NCBI RefSeq assembly: GCF_002215495.1
Contig: NZ_CP021378.1
Location: 1,612,764-1,676,763, forward strand
DNA length: 64,000 nt
Direction of reading: 5' to 3'
Origin: Porphyrobacter sp. CACIAM 03H1
Lineage (GTDB): Bacteria > Pseudomonadota > Alphaproteobacteria > Sphingomonadales > Sphingomonadaceae
Below the pieces are notes generated by a model. That model worked only from the letters and a program-made list of their open reading frames with translations, did not search any database and had not been told where the DNA came from. Positions 46,120-54,448 of this stretch are shown piece after piece. Position 1 is the first letter of the stretch, and each line of letters begins with the position of its first letter. Both the position numbers and the translations under genes were made by a program.

Positions 46120-46149
46120 AAAGGGCCGGCGAGCGATCGCCGGCCCTTT
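46120..46149. terminator. Bidirectional intrinsic terminator
   Basis: A perfect 13 bp stem (AAAGGGCCGGCGA at 46120-46132 and its complement at 46137-46149) with a GCGA loop. It has A/T ends on both sides, located between the convergent stops of the TonB receptor (46094) and the HD-GYP gene (46176). It should end both transcripts. Confidence 0.88.
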
Positions 46150-46175
46150 CTGTATGGCGCCCTGGAGAGATCCGG

Positions 46176-47447
46176 TCAGGCCTCGGCGTGATTGCGATAG
46201 GCGCTGAGGAACACCAGCTCGCGCAGCTGCGCGTGATCGGGCAGGTCGAGCCCGGTCAGATCGGCGATCCCCGTGATCCGTTCGTTGTCGTTGCCGTGGG
46301 CGAGCGCGATGCGATAGGGCCTGATACGCTCGCCCGTCTCGAACGAGTAGAAGGCCTGCACCACCGGGCGCATGGGGTCCTTCCGGTCCTCGTCGATCAC
46401 CATCGCGAGCTTCTTGCTGCTCAGCGCCACGAAGGAGCCGACAGGGTAGAAGCCGACCGTCTCGATGAAGGCGCGCAGGATCTCTGCGTCGAATGCCCCC
46501 TCGTCTGCCCGCATCGCCGCGATCGCCGCCGCAGGATCGAGCGCCTGGGTGCGGTCCGAGCCGGTCAGGTGGAAATCGAAGGTGTCGCAGATCGCCGCCA
46601 TGCGCGCCACCAGCGGGATCTCCTCGCCCTGGCAGGCCTGCGGAAAGCCGCGGCCGTCCATCCGTTCGTGATGGAACAGGCAGGCGTCGAGCACAAGCTG
46701 CGGTAGATCGCCGTCGTTCCTCAGCGCCCGGTGGCCGAGCAGCACGTGGCTCTGCCACACCCGCGCCTCGAGATTGCGATAATCGCCTCCCGGGGGATCG
46801 CTGGCTTGCGGCAGATAATTGACCCCGATGTCGAGCAGCAGCCCCGCCAGCCCGCAATTGTGGATGTCCTGTGCCGGCAGCTTCAACCGGTCGGCCAGCG
46901 CCACCATCAGCGCGCTGACCGACAGCGCATGGCGGAATACTGCCTCGTTCTTGAGCTTGCAGCGCATCAGCCCGCTGAAGGCCTGGGGATTGCGCCGCAC
47001 AGAGGCGAGGATGTCGCTCACCACGGGTTCGACCTTGCGCACGTCGAGGGCCTTGCCGAGCCGCGCAGCGATGAAGGCCCGGTTGAGCCGCTCGCGCGCC
47101 TTTTCTGCGATTGCGCCTGCGGTTTCCAGCTCCTGCGCCATCGAGACCGGCGTTGTCGCGGTCAACTGCACGGCGGTGCGTTGCCTGATGCTGCGGATGC
47201 GCGCGGCGGCAGGGGGTGATGGGGGCGCGAAGGGCTCGGTCGGAGTCGCCCCGGATGGAGCGAGATCCCGGCCCTTTTCCGTGTCGATCACCACGCTGCG
47301 CACCCGGCTCGCTTTGATCGCGGCGAGCCGGTCCGCATCCTCGATCAGGAACTTCGCTTTCCAGAACGGATGGTCGAACCAGCCGCCCTCGAACTTGTGG
47401 ACGAACATGCCCAGCTGGAGTTCGGCGACGGGGATCTGCTTCAACAT
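46176..47447 (-). CDS. HD-GYP domain protein with damaged HD motif
   Basis: A 423-residue protein with an N-terminal DUF3391-like region (from MLKQIPVAELQLGMFVHKFE) and a C-terminal HD-GYP domain. The HHExxDGxGYP motif survives as HHERMDGRGFP (residues 259-269), and ICDTFDFHLT matches the following D-x2-D. The metal-binding HD of the normal HDIGK is LDIGV (205-209), so His is lost and the Lys is Val. Phosphodiesterase activity on c-di-GMP is therefore doubtful. The ATG at 47447 starts the conserved block. It lies downstream of the chemoreceptor at 47575 (127 bp gap) on the same strand. Confidence 0.85.
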   Translation of the reverse strand: MLKQIPVAELQLGMFVHKFEGGWFDHPFWKAKFLIEDADRLAAIKASRVRSVVIDTEKGRDLAPSGATPTEPFAPPSPPAAARIRSIRQRTAVQLTATTPVSMAQELETAGAIAEKARERLNRAFIAARLGKALDVRKVEPVVSDILASVRRNPQAFSGLMRCKLKNEAVFRHALSVSALMVALADRLKLPAQDIHNCGLAGLLLDIGVNYLPQASDPPGGDYRNLEARVWQSHVLLGHRALRNDGDLPQLVLDACLFHHERMDGRGFPQACQGEEIPLVARMAAICDTFDFHLTGSDRTQALDPAAAIAAMRADEGAFDAEILRAFIETVGFYPVGSFVALSSKKLAMVIDEDRKDPMRPVVQAFYSFETGERIRPYRIALAHGNDNERITGIADLTGLDLPDHAQLRELVFLSAYRNHAEA

Positions 47448-47525
47448 CGGTATGTCCTGCTCCCGGTTGTTTCGCGACCCTAGCGATCCGGCCTTGGCAA
47501 TTTGCAGGGTGTCCCCTCGGCAAAT

Positions 47526-47535
47526 CACCTAGGTG
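47526..47535. promoter_or_regulatory. CACCTAGGTG palindrome upstream of the HD-GYP gene
   Basis: A perfect 10 bp palindrome in the 127 bp gap, 79 bp before the HD-GYP start. Its left flank (CAAATCACCTAGG) lines up with the CCCTAGG elements at 37822, 42263 and 43475-43496. Confidence 0.35.
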
Positions 47536-47574
47536 CGTGGCAAGGACCGGCGCGAAGCGGCGGCAGCAGAGGCA

Positions 47575-49500
47575 TCAGAACTCGCTCCAATCGTCCTCGT
47601 CGGGAGCCGCAACCGGAGCCGGTGCACGGGCCGGCGCAGGCTCTGCCTTGCGGGCGAGATTGCCGATCACCGGCGCGGGCGGCGCGCTGGCCGGCTTGCG
47701 CGCCGGCGCGGCCGGGGGGCGCGTCTGGCGTGTGGCCGGTGCGGGAGCGGCGGCGGGTCGAGCGAGCGCAGCGGATGCGCCAAGACCCTCTGGACCACCC
47801 GCGCTCACCCGGAACTGCGCGACCAGCTCCGCGAGGCGCTGGGCCTCGCCCGAAAGGCTGCGCGTGGCGGCGGTCGATTGCTCGACCATCGCCGCATTCT
47901 GCTGAGTCATGCGATCGATGGTGCCGACCGCGACATTGACCTGTTCGAGATTGCTGGCCTGCGCGGCGGTGGTCTCGGCGATCTCGTTGACCTGTTGGGT
48001 GACGGCCCCGACCTGCGCGACGATCTCGGCGAGAAGCGTGCCGGTCTCGCCGACGAGGCTCACCCCGTCGCCGACATGGGCGGTGGACTTGTCGATCAGT
48101 GCCTTGATGTCCCGAGCGGCCTCGGCGCTGCGCTGGGCGAGGGCACGGACCTCATTGGCGACCACGGCGAAGCCCTTGCCGGCCTCGCCCGCGCGCGCGG
48201 CTTCGACGCCCGCGTTGAGAGCGAGAAGGTTGGTCTGGAAGGCGATCCCGTCGATCACGTCGATGATCTGGGTGATCTCGCGCGCGGACTGCTCGATCGC
48301 GCCCATCGCGGTGACCGCCTTGCCCACCACCTCGCCGCCTTCGGTGGCGCGACTGTGGGTCTGGGCGATGGCGCTACGGGCAGCGATCGCGTTCTCGGCA
48401 GACTGGCGCGTGAGGCTGACGGTGGTGCCGACCGATGCGGCGGTCTCCTCGAGGCTCGCGGCCTGCTGTTCGTTGCGCAGGGCGAGATCCTCGCTCGCCG
48501 CGCGGATCTCGTCCGAACTGGTGCGCACCCCGGTCGCGGTCGCGCGGACCGCCCCGATCATCGTCTCGAGCCGGGCGACCGCGGCGTTGAAGGCCTCCTG
48601 GAGCCGCTGGTGCTCGCCCGCCGGCATCGAAGTGATACGGTGGGTGAGATCGCCGTCGGCGAGGCGCGAAAGGGCGCCCGACAGCGTCTCCACGACCTCG
48701 GCCTGCGCGGTCGAGCGGTTCTTGTCGGACTTGAGCGCGGCGCGGAAGGTCTCGATCGCGCGGGTCATGACGCCGATCTCGTCGTCGCGGTGATCGAGCA
48801 AAATTCCGCTGTCGTGGTTGCCCGCCGCCATGTCGCGCATGGTTTCGGCAGTCTCCCAGATCGGCCAGAGCACCTTGCGCCGGAAGTACAGGTAGGCCCC
48901 CGCGAGCGCGCCGAGGATGACCAGCACCGCCAGGAGAGCACCGGCGAGCACGAGCAGGGTCGTTGCGGCGTTCTCTTCGACGACCTCCGCAGACAGGCTC
49001 TCGCTGCGGGCCACGAGCGCGTCGTTGGCCTTGCGGTGGGCGCGGTAGATCTCGAGAAGCCGCCGGTGCGAAGCGAGGATCGCCGCCTCGTCCCCGCGCC
49101 GGACGGCGGGCTTCAGGCTGTTGTTGATCTCGTCCCAGAAGGGTTTGCCGGTCGTCCGCGCATTGTCGGCAATGCCTGCCTTGAGCTCATCTTCGATCGG
49201 GCTCTGGGCCCATTTGCTTTGGGCCTCCCAGAACTCCCGCTCGAGCTTGGCCAGCCGCTCTTCGTTGATCGCGTAGGCATCGCGATGGATGGTCATGATG
49301 CTGGCGTTGCTGAAAGCCTCGACCAGGAACATCGGCGGGGGCAGGATGTCAGCGCGCAAGTCGGCGAGCGTCGTCTCCCGGCTGTCGAGCGCGCCGCCGT
49401 CCCTGATATGGTTCACCCCGATGCCCGCGACCATCAGGATCGCCGCCACCAGACCGCCGAGCGCCATGGCGCCAACCCGCGATTTTTCCTCGATGTTCAT
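47575..49500 (-). CDS. Methyl-accepting chemotaxis protein with C-terminal tether motif
   Basis: A 641-residue chemoreceptor with TM1 at about 12-31, a four-helix-bundle-type periplasmic domain (about 35-185), TM2 near 187-212, HAMP and the signalling hairpin ([20 protein letters not shown]). A flexible Ala/Pro-rich tail of about 70 residues ends in DDWSEF, a W-x-x-F tether of the type that recruits CheR and CheB to the C-terminus. Neither of the other two receptors here has it. The gene is divergent from the CheB-like gene at 49713. The 212 bp between them includes CCCCTAA at 49611, a weaker relative of the shared element. Confidence 0.92.
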   Translation of the reverse strand: MNIEEKSRVGAMALGGLVAAILMVAGIGVNHIRDGGALDSRETTLADLRADILPPPMFLVEAFSNASIMTIHRDAYAINEERLAKLEREFWEAQSKWAQSPIEDELKAGIADNARTTGKPFWDEINNSLKPAVRRGDEAAILASHRRLLEIYRAHRKANDALVARSESLSAEVVEENAATTLLVLAGALLAVLVILGALAGAYLYFRRKVLWPIWETAETMRDMAAGNHDSGILLDHRDDEIGVMTRAIETFRAALKSDKNRSTAQAEVVETLSGALSRLADGDLTHRITSMPAGEHQRLQEAFNAAVARLETMIGAVRATATGVRTSSDEIRAASEDLALRNEQQAASLEETAASVGTTVSLTRQSAENAIAARSAIAQTHSRATEGGEVVGKAVTAMGAIEQSAREITQIIDVIDGIAFQTNLLALNAGVEAARAGEAGKGFAVVANEVRALAQRSAEAARDIKALIDKSTAHVGDGVSLVGETGTLLAEIVAQVGAVTQQVNEIAETTAAQASNLEQVNVAVGTIDRMTQQNAAMVEQSTAATRSLSGEAQRLAELVAQFRVSAGGPEGLGASAALARPAAAPAPATRQTRPPAAPARKPASAPPAPVIGNLARKAEPAPARAPAPVAAPDEDDWSEF

Positions 49501-49712
49501 GTCGTCTCACCCGGTTGCGGCTTCGCGCCTTCCCTCGCATCGGCCCTGTTTGAGGCTGCCGTCTATCCGGGAGGGCGATAAGGCCGCTTTGCCGCCTGCC
49601 TATGCAGAGGCCCCTAACGGCGGGGGACGGATTTCTTCGCTCTCGCAACGGTAGAGCCACGCCCTGCACCGCGCCTGCGGGCGTGCCGAATTCATCGAGA
49701 GGCTGAGTGAAA

Positions 49713-50741
49713 ATGGCCAATGTAAGGGTACTGGTAGTCGACGATTCCGCCGCGATGCGGGCGCTGTTCTGCGACATTCTCGACAACGCCAAGGGCGTGA
49801 CGGTTTGCGGCACCGCGAAGAATGCCGACGAGGCCCGCGACCAGATCGAGAAGCTCAAGCCCGATGTCCTCACGCTCGATGTCGAGATGCCGGGGATGAG
49901 CGGCATGGAGTTCCTCGAGGAGGTGATGGCAACCCGTCCGATGCCGGTAATCATGCTATCGAGCATCACCCAGGCGGGCACCGGCACCGCCCGCCGCGCG
50001 CTGGAGCTGGGCGCGGTGCACTGCTTCCCCAAGCCGCTGCACACCTCGCGCGAAGAATTCGACGCGACCGTGCGCCAGCTCGGCGATATCGTTCTCAGGG
50101 CTGCCTCGGGTGAGTTGCAGCCGGGCGGCGGCGGCGCGGAGGGCAGCGCGGGCGGCGCCTATCGCAGCGACGGCCGGATCGTGGCGCTCGCCTGCGGAGC
50201 TGCGGGGATCGAGACCGCGCGTCAGGTCCTTGCCGCCTATGATGCCGCCTGCCCGCCGACCATCGTGCTGTTCGATGCCGATCCGGGCGCGGTCGAGAAC
50301 GCGGTCCGCGCGATGCGCCATTCGCTGCCCTGTCAGCTCGGCGATGCGGTGGACGGCGTCTCGCTCGAGCCGGGCAAGGTCTGGCTGGCGCATGATCCCA
50401 CCCGCCACGTGATCGTGGAGGCGGGCGAGCCGCCGCGCCTCAGGCTGGTCGAGCGCGATCCGGTGAACGGGTGCCGTCCCTCGGCAGACCTGCTGTTCGG
50501 ATCTCTGGCGAGAAGCGGCCTGCCTGCGCTCGGGGGCCTTCTGACCGGGAGCGGCACCGACGGCGTGCGCGGCCTCGCGATCCTTGCCGAGGCACAGGGC
50601 AAGGTATTCCACCAGCGGCCCGCCGACTATGCCCCGCGCGATCGCTACGATGCCGTGCGCGCGCAGGGCGTGGAAATGGCCGACCTCCGGCAGGAGGCGA
50701 TCCCCGAGTGGATCCTCGCGGCGACCAACGCCGCCGGCTGA
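49713..50741 (+). CDS. CheB-like protein with inactive esterase domain
   Basis: A 342-residue protein of the CheB layout. The receiver is intact: Asp10-Asp11, Asp56 in TLDVEMPGMSG and Lys108 in FPKPL. In the esterase domain the GASTGG nucleophile loop reads ALACGAAG (about residues 158-165) with no Ser, and the catalytic His of VVQHI is Asp in VLFDAD. Only the Asp of GSGTDG (283) remains. It is probably a phospho-regulated binding protein, not an esterase. The ATG at 49713 is chosen; a GTG at 49707 is also possible with GAGAGG upstream. It is close to the tethered chemoreceptor. Confidence 0.85.
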   Translation: MANVRVLVVDDSAAMRALFCDILDNAKGVTVCGTAKNADEARDQIEKLKPDVLTLDVEMPGMSGMEFLEEVMATRPMPVIMLSSITQAGTGTARRALELGAVHCFPKPLHTSREEFDATVRQLGDIVLRAASGELQPGGGGAEGSAGGAYRSDGRIVALACGAAGIETARQVLAAYDAACPPTIVLFDADPGAVENAVRAMRHSLPCQLGDAVDGVSLEPGKVWLAHDPTRHVIVEAGEPPRLRLVERDPVNGCRPSADLLFGSLARSGLPALGGLLTGSGTDGVRGLAILAEAQGKVFHQRPADYAPRDRYDAVRAQGVEMADLRQEAIPEWILAATNAAG

Positions 50742-50764
50742 GCAGCCCGCTTGCCAAGCGGGCC

Positions 50765-51493
50765 ATGACAGCGGACAAGACCCGCGCCATGACCCTGCCC
50801 AGCGCCCATCCCGACGATCCGCATTATGTCCACCGCACCGGCTGGCTGCGCGCCGCGGTGCTGGGGGCGAATGACGGGATCATATCGGTCTCATCGCTCA
50901 TCATCGGGGTGGCGGCGGCCACGCCCGATCGCGGGTCGGTGCTGGTGGCGGGGGTCGCGGCGCTGATCGCCGGGGCCATGTCGATGGCCGCTGGGGAGTA
51001 CATCTCGGTCTCCTCCCAGGCGGATTCGGAAGCCGCCGACATCCGCCGCGAGGCCGAGGCGATTGCCGCCACGCCCGCCGACGAGGAGGCGGAACTCGCT
51101 GCGATCTATCGCGAGCGCGGGCTCAGCGCCGAGACTGCGGCGGCGGTCGCCCGCGAACTGACGGCGCGCGATCCGCTGGCCGCGCACGTGCGCGACGAAC
51201 TCGGCCTCGCGGAGCATCTTGCCGCGCGCCCCTTGCAGGCGGCGCTGGCCTCCGGGGCGACCTTCAGCACGGCTGCCGCGGTTCCGCTGCTGGCGGCATG
51301 GCTCGCGCCGGCAGGGATGATCATGGCTAGCGTGGTGGTCGTGTCGGTGCTCGCGCTGGCGGTGCTGGGCGCGCTCGGGGCGAGGGCGGGGGCGGCGCCG
51401 CTGGTCCCCGCGACTGTGCGGGTGGTCGGTTGGGGGGTGTTCGCGATGGCGACGACCGCGCTGGTCGGGCGCCTGTTCGGGGTCAGCGTCTAG
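50765..51493 (+). CDS. VIT/CCC1-family iron or manganese transporter
   Basis: A 242-residue membrane protein of the vacuolar iron transporter family. It has five hydrophobic segments and the family blocks RAAVLGANDGIISVSSLIIG and GAMSMAAGEYISVSSQADSE, which carry the metal-translocating Asp, Met and Glu residues. The cytoplasmic stretch between TM2 and TM3 is Glu/Ala-rich. Members move Fe2+ or Mn2+ out of the cytosol. The ATG at 50765 is used; one at 50789 is an alternative. It is 23 bp after the CheB-like gene, with which it may be co-transcribed, and overlaps the convergent LuxR gene by four bases. Confidence 0.9.
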   Translation: MTADKTRAMTLPSAHPDDPHYVHRTGWLRAAVLGANDGIISVSSLIIGVAAATPDRGSVLVAGVAALIAGAMSMAAGEYISVSSQADSEAADIRREAEAIAATPADEEAELAAIYRERGLSAETAAAVARELTARDPLAAHVRDELGLAEHLAARPLQAALASGATFSTAAAVPLLAAWLAPAGMIMASVVVVSVLALAVLGALGARAGAAPLVPATVRVVGWGVFAMATTALVGRLFGVSV

Positions 51494-52302
51494 CAGGCGG
51501 GAGTCCCGAGATAGCCCAGCTGTGCCGCCCGGAACACCGACTGCGCACGGTTCACCGCGCCGAGCTTCGCGCAGGCGCGGGTGATGTGGTAGCGCACGCC
51601 CGCGTGGCTGCACCCCAGGATGATGCTGATCTCGTAGTCGGTCTTGCCGTGGGCGACCCAGTTCAGGCACTCGATCTCCCGGCCGGTGAGCAGGCCCTGT
51701 TCCGGCAGGTACCGCCCGTCGCGCCACAGGGTCGCATAGGCGGTCACGAAGCGGACGATCCGATCGCCGAAGTCACCGCTGCAAGGACCGAACGCCCGGG
51801 CGAGATCCTCGCCCTCCGGGTCGATGCCGACAAGGATCGCCGCGCCGACCTGGCCCAGCGGCATGTGCACCGGCACCACGATGGCCACGCGGGCGAGGGG
51901 GCAGTGGTCGAGATCGAGGAGGTCAATCTGGTCGAGCAGCCGGTTCGCGGTCGACGAGCGGATGCCGCGCCGCGAGACCAGCACGGGGTCTGCCGCGACC
52001 CTCGCCGCCCGCAGCAGCGGCGAGCGCAGGGCCCTGTCGCGGTTCTCCCACGCGGCGAGATCGGCATCGGTCCAGCCGAAGACGGCCTTGTTGAGGTTGT
52101 GTCCCTCGGCGCAGGTCATCGGCGCGAGGCTGGCAAGATCGTGCCAGACCAGCATCCGCAGACCGAGATCCTCAGCCTCGCGCGCCAGCTGTTCGGCCGC
52201 CGGCATGAGGTCGGTCCGGCTGCGCAGGGGCAGGCGGTAGCCATCCTGCGAGCGGGTCGCGGCGCGGTCGAAGCGACGAAGTTCGAGCACGTTGGTGGCC
52301 AT
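51490..52302 (-). CDS. LuxR-family regulator (LuxR solo)
   Basis: A 270-residue regulator with an N-terminal autoinducer-binding-like domain (about residues 30-190) and a C-terminal LuxR helix-turn-helix: LTGREIECLNWVAHGKTDYE, then SHAGVRYHITRACAKLG. The Asp-Pro pair that contacts the lactone ring in LuxR/TraR appears as Ser-Pro in RALRSPLL, so the ligand may not be an acyl-homoserine lactone. No luxI gene is in the window. The ATG at 52302 follows AGGGAG. Confidence 0.88.
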   Translation of the reverse strand: MATNVLELRRFDRAATRSQDGYRLPLRSRTDLMPAAEQLAREAEDLGLRMLVWHDLASLAPMTCAEGHNLNKAVFGWTDADLAAWENRDRALRSPLLRAARVAADPVLVSRRGIRSSTANRLLDQIDLLDLDHCPLARVAIVVPVHMPLGQVGAAILVGIDPEGEDLARAFGPCSGDFGDRIVRFVTAYATLWRDGRYLPEQGLLTGREIECLNWVAHGKTDYEISIILGCSHAGVRYHITRACAKLGAVNRAQSVFRAAQLGYLGTPAC

Positions 52303-52411
52303 CCGCAATCTCCCTGAGATACGCTTTCCCGATCCCGAGTCTGTGCGCGGGATTTGTCCGCAGGTGTGGGATTGCCCAAGAGTGACGGCCCGTCCAATGT
52401 AAAATTGCAAA

Positions 52412-52434
52412 TTTGCAAAGGCACACTTTGCAAA
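52412..52434. promoter_or_regulatory. PrpR/RamB-type TTTGCAAA operators
   Basis: TTTGCAAAG, five bases, then CTTTGCAAA form a perfect inverted repeat, and a related ATTGCAAAT adjoins on the left (52404-52412). TTTGCAAA is the core recognised by RamB of Corynebacterium and PrpR of Mycobacterium, members of the family encoded 14 bp downstream. Autoregulation is the simplest reading; the divergent LuxR gene could also respond. Confidence 0.7.
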
Positions 52435-52447
52435 CTATGTCGCCTTC

Positions 52448-53854
52448 ATGGTGGCAAGGCACAGAATATTCGCAGGCGAGCACCTGCGGCTCCTGCGGGA
52501 GCGACGCAAGCTCCAGCAGGCCGACCTCGCGCGCCTGCTGGCGATCAGCCCGTCCTATCTCAGCCAGATCGAGCACGATGACCGCCCGCTCACTCCACGC
52601 CTGATCGAACGGCTCGCGAGCCTGTTCCCGATCGAGTGGCAGGATGTTCCGGGCAACGATGCCGAACAGCTCTCGCTGCTGCTGCGCGATGCGGTCGACG
52701 ATCCGATGTTCGACGCGCCGCTCGCGCCCGAGGCCATCGCACGGCTGGCCGAACAGCAGCCGGCCTTCGCCCGCCGCTTTGTCGAACTGCACGCGGCGCT
52801 GCGCCGCGCCAACCAGCGTCTCGAGATGATCGACGAGGCAGTGGGCGTCGACGCACCCGAGGATTCGCGCCTGCCGTGGGAGGAGGTGCGCGACTGGTTC
52901 CATTTCTCGAACAACTATGTCGATGCGATCGACCGCGCCGCGGAGGCACTGGCGGCGCAGATAGCCGGAGGTGACGAAGTGCCGACCACCGACGCGCTTG
53001 TCGGGCACCTTCGCGCACGGCACGGCATCGAAGTGGATCTGCGGCCTGCGGGCAGCTTGCGCAGTTTCGATGCCGGGCGGCGCGTGCTGCTCGTCGATTC
53101 CGGGCAGCCTGCCGCCAGCATCCGCTTCCAGATCGCCTATCATGTCGCGGTGACTTCGCTCGGGGATGCGATCCGCGACACCGCCGGTTCGGCGGCGCTC
53201 CGCAGCGAGGTTGCGCGCGACCTGCTCTCGATCGGCCTTGCCAACTATGCCGCCGGCGCGGTGCTGATGCCCTACGGCCATTTCCGCCGTTCGGCGCGGG
53301 CGTTCCGTCACGATGTCGACCGGCTCGCCCTCTCCTACGGCACCAGCTTCGAGCAGACCTGCCACCGCCTCTCGACCATGCAGCGCGAGGGCGAGCGCGG
53401 CCTGCCGATCTTCTTCTGCCGGGTCGACATGGCGGGCAACATCACCAAGCGCCACAGCGCGACCCGCTTCCAGTTCGCCCGCTTTGGCGGGGCCTGCCCC
53501 CTGTGGATCGTCCACGAGGCCGCCGCGATCCCCGACCGCATCCTCGTCCAGCTGGCCGAGACGCCGGACGGGGTGCGCTACGTCTCGATCGCCAAGGGAC
53601 TGGTCAAAGCCTCCGGCCGCTTCGACCGCAACCCGCGCCGCTATGCCGTGGCGCTGGGCTGCGAGGTGCGGCACGCGGCGGAATTCGTCTATGCCGACGG
53701 TATCGACCCGGGCTCCACGCGCGCCGTGACGCCGATCGGCGTCTCGTGCCGCATCTGCCCGCGCCCCGATTGCGACCAGCGCGCCTATCCGCCCAACCAC
53801 CAGCAGATCGCGGTCGACCTGTTTCGCAGGGGGCTTGTGCCCTACGACCTGTGA
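52448..53854 (+). CDS. PrpR/RamB/ScfR-type short-chain fatty-acid regulator
   Basis: A 468-residue regulator with an N-terminal XRE helix-turn-helix (LRLLRERRKLQQADLARLLA to about residue 40), an ImmA/IrrE-like middle domain whose HExxH is lost (FQIAYHVA), and a C-terminal DUF2083-type region. The tail carries VSCRICPRPDCDQRAYP, a Cys cluster of the kind that binds a 4Fe-4S centre in mycobacterial PrpR. The family controls glyoxylate-shunt or methylcitrate genes in response to acyl-CoA. Such genes are not adjacent here, so targets lie elsewhere. Confidence 0.88.
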   Translation: MVARHRIFAGEHLRLLRERRKLQQADLARLLAISPSYLSQIEHDDRPLTPRLIERLASLFPIEWQDVPGNDAEQLSLLLRDAVDDPMFDAPLAPEAIARLAEQQPAFARRFVELHAALRRANQRLEMIDEAVGVDAPEDSRLPWEEVRDWFHFSNNYVDAIDRAAEALAAQIAGGDEVPTTDALVGHLRARHGIEVDLRPAGSLRSFDAGRRVLLVDSGQPAASIRFQIAYHVAVTSLGDAIRDTAGSAALRSEVARDLLSIGLANYAAGAVLMPYGHFRRSARAFRHDVDRLALSYGTSFEQTCHRLSTMQREGERGLPIFFCRVDMAGNITKRHSATRFQFARFGGACPLWIVHEAAAIPDRILVQLAETPDGVRYVSIAKGLVKASGRFDRNPRRYAVALGCEVRHAAEFVYADGIDPGSTRAVTPIGVSCRICPRPDCDQRAYPPNHQQIAVDLFRRGLVPYDL

Positions 53855-53901
53855 GGCGGAGCGCGGGGCGGTAGGTGACTCGGCGGATTTGAGGGGGAAA
53901 G

Positions 53902-53978
<77 letters not shown>

Positions 53979-53989
53979 ACGCGGGGCAC

Positions 53990-54018
53990 GCCTTAGGTTT
54001 CCTGCCGCTGCGGGGCAA
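53990..54018 (-). promoter_or_regulatory. Candidate promoter of tRNA-Pro
   Basis: On the minus strand TTGCCC (54018-54013) and TAAGGC (53995-53990) are separated by exactly 17 bp. The predicted start would be a few bases before the tRNA 5' end at 53978. The -10 match is modest. Confidence 0.4.
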
Positions 54019-54049
54019 GGGGCAAGCGCGCTCCCCGGACGCTTGCCCC
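54019..54049. terminator. Long GC-rich hairpin after the 54059 gene
   Basis: GGGGCAAGCG (54019-54028) pairs perfectly with CGCTTGCCCC (54040-54049) around an 11-base loop. An outer CTGCC/GGCAG can extend the stem. It lies 10 bp past the stop of the gene at 54059 and lacks a T-run, so it may be a weak or factor-assisted terminator separating that gene from tRNA-Pro. Confidence 0.45.
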
Positions 54050-54058
54050 GGCAGAGCC

Positions 54059-54448
54059 TCAGTCGCGCACGATCTCGCGCACGCCGAGCCCCACCACCAC
54101 GCCCGTGCGCCGCGCCGCGCGCCGGCCGGCGGCGCGGTCGTAGTAATATTGCTCGCGGCAATAGCGGTCGTAGCCATAGTCGCGGCCGTAATACTCCATG
54201 CACTCCTCGTAGTCCTCGCGCGCGTTCTGGCGGGCGGCGCCGGCTGCCACTTCGGCGGCGACAGTGCCCGCGATCACCCCCGCGCGCCGGGCATCGCGGC
54301 GGTTGTCCCAGTCCTCCCAGCGATCGTAGTGGCGGTGGCGCCGGTCGCGGTCACGGTCCCAGCGGTCCTTGGCGAGTGCGTCTACCGCAAAGCCGGTGAA
54401 GCCGATCGCGGCGATCACCGCGAGGGCGATGGTCCTCGCCCCCTTCAT
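54059..54448 (-). CDS. Small secreted basic/aromatic protein, unknown function
   Basis: A 129-residue exported protein with a signal peptide ending after ALA (about residue 26). The mature start is strongly charged (KDRWDRDRDRRHRHYDRW). Then comes an Ala/Gly-rich helix (AGVIAGTVAAEVAAGAARQN), then a Tyr-rich stretch with two Cys (ECMEYYGRDYGYDRYCREQY). I know no function. The start overlaps the stop of the lipoprotein gene (ATGA), so the two form an operon. Confidence 0.75.
   Translation of the reverse strand: MKGARTIALAVIAAIGFTGFAVDALAKDRWDRDRDRRHRHYDRWEDWDNRRDARRAGVIAGTVAAEVAAGAARQNAREDYEECMEYYGRDYGYDRYCREQYYYDRAAGRRAARRTGVVVGLGVREIVRD

Noticed and set aside
51490..52302. A complete quorum-sensing circuit
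   Set aside because: No luxI-type synthase is present nearby, and the lactone-contact Asp seems to be replaced.
52404..52434. TTTGCAAA inverted repeat as a terminator
   Set aside because: It lies directly upstream of a start codon, has short AT-rich palindromes and no T-run, and matches the operator core of the adjacent regulator family.
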